A stretch of DNA of 5,540 nt from an uncultured Pseudomonadota bacterium. GTDB taxonomy: Bacteria; Pseudomonadota; Gammaproteobacteria; Burkholderiales; Eutrophovitaceae. How positions within the stretch are numbered: position 1 is the stretch's first letter; each line of letters begins with the position of its first letter. The position numbers were made by a program, and so were the translations under genes. The DNA lies in the NCBI GenBank assembly GCA_913057845.1, contig CAJXPC010000137.1, forward strand, positions 1 through 5,540, in the 5' to 3' direction. The notes beneath the pieces were generated by a model that saw only the letters and a list, made by a program, of their open reading frames with translations, did not search any database and had not been told where the DNA came from. Below are positions 5,492 to 5,540 of the stretch, in pieces.

Positions 5492-5540
5492 CTGTCTCTT
5501 ATACACATCTCCGAGCCCACGAGACCTCTCTACATCTCGT
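5492..5540 (+). other. Illumina Nextera adapter contamination
   Basis: The last 49 bases are library adapter, not genome. Positions 5492-5510 are the 19-base Tn5 mosaic end (CTGTCTCTTATACACATCT). Positions 5511-5525 (CCGAGCCCACGAGAC) are the Nextera read-2 adapter. Positions 5526-5533 (CTCTCTAC) match the i7 index N707, and 5534-5540 (ATCTCGT) are the first bases of the P7 flow-cell sequence. The order and spacing are exactly those of a read running through a short tagmented fragment. The C at 5492 could by chance also be genomic. A real Tn5 or IS50 insertion would not continue into the read-2 sequence. Confidence 0.98.

Noticed and set aside
5492..5510. A genuine Tn5 or IS50 end, meaning a transposon inserted in acpP.
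   Set aside because: The bases after the mosaic end are the Nextera read-2 adapter, an index and P7, not transposon sequence.

Overview
This window is an ordinary bacterial core-metabolism locus: the fatty acid/phospholipid start-up cluster in the order yceD – rpmF – plsX – fabH – fabD – fabG – acpP on the + strand, with a maf/yceF-type gene diverging from it on the – strand. The organism is a proteobacterium. The L32 protein (its [12 protein letters not shown] stretch), the start of PlsX ([13 protein letters not shown]) and the N-terminus of the YceD protein resemble betaproteobacterial versions most. Base composition is moderate, mid-40s % GC by eye. The class-level assignment is an inference from remembered family sequences; no search was run.

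Layout. Positions 1-114 hold the last 37 codons of an unrecognised + strand gene that converges on yceF (132-725, –). A 63-bp divergent spacer carries a near-consensus sigma70 promoter, placed so that the yceD message would be almost leaderless. yceD (789-1280) and rpmF (1307-1486) follow. A 107-bp spacer then holds a long palindrome and further possible stem-loops. plsX (1594-2607) and fabH (2607-3563) overlap by one base. fabD (GTG start, 3587-4525) and fabG (4528-5277) are tightly packed. A 92-bp leader with a possible extended -10 promoter, a stem-loop and a T run precedes acpP, which begins at 5370.

How the genes work together. FabD makes malonyl-ACP, and FabH condenses it with an acyl-CoA primer to begin each chain. 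FabG performs the first reduction in every elongation cycle, and AcpP carries the intermediates. PlsX converts finished acyl-ACP into acyl-phosphate for phospholipid synthesis. YceD and L32 tie the operon to large ribosomal subunit production, and YceF is a nucleotide house-cleaning enzyme.

The clearest anomaly is not biological. Genomic sequence stops at about 5491, inside acpP, at codon 41. The final 49 bases are Illumina Nextera adapter: transposon mosaic end, read-2 adapter, an 8-base i7 index matching N707, and the first bases of P7. Any protein running through 5492-5540 is a chimera. I found no novel system here. The items worth a second look are small regulatory structures between genes.
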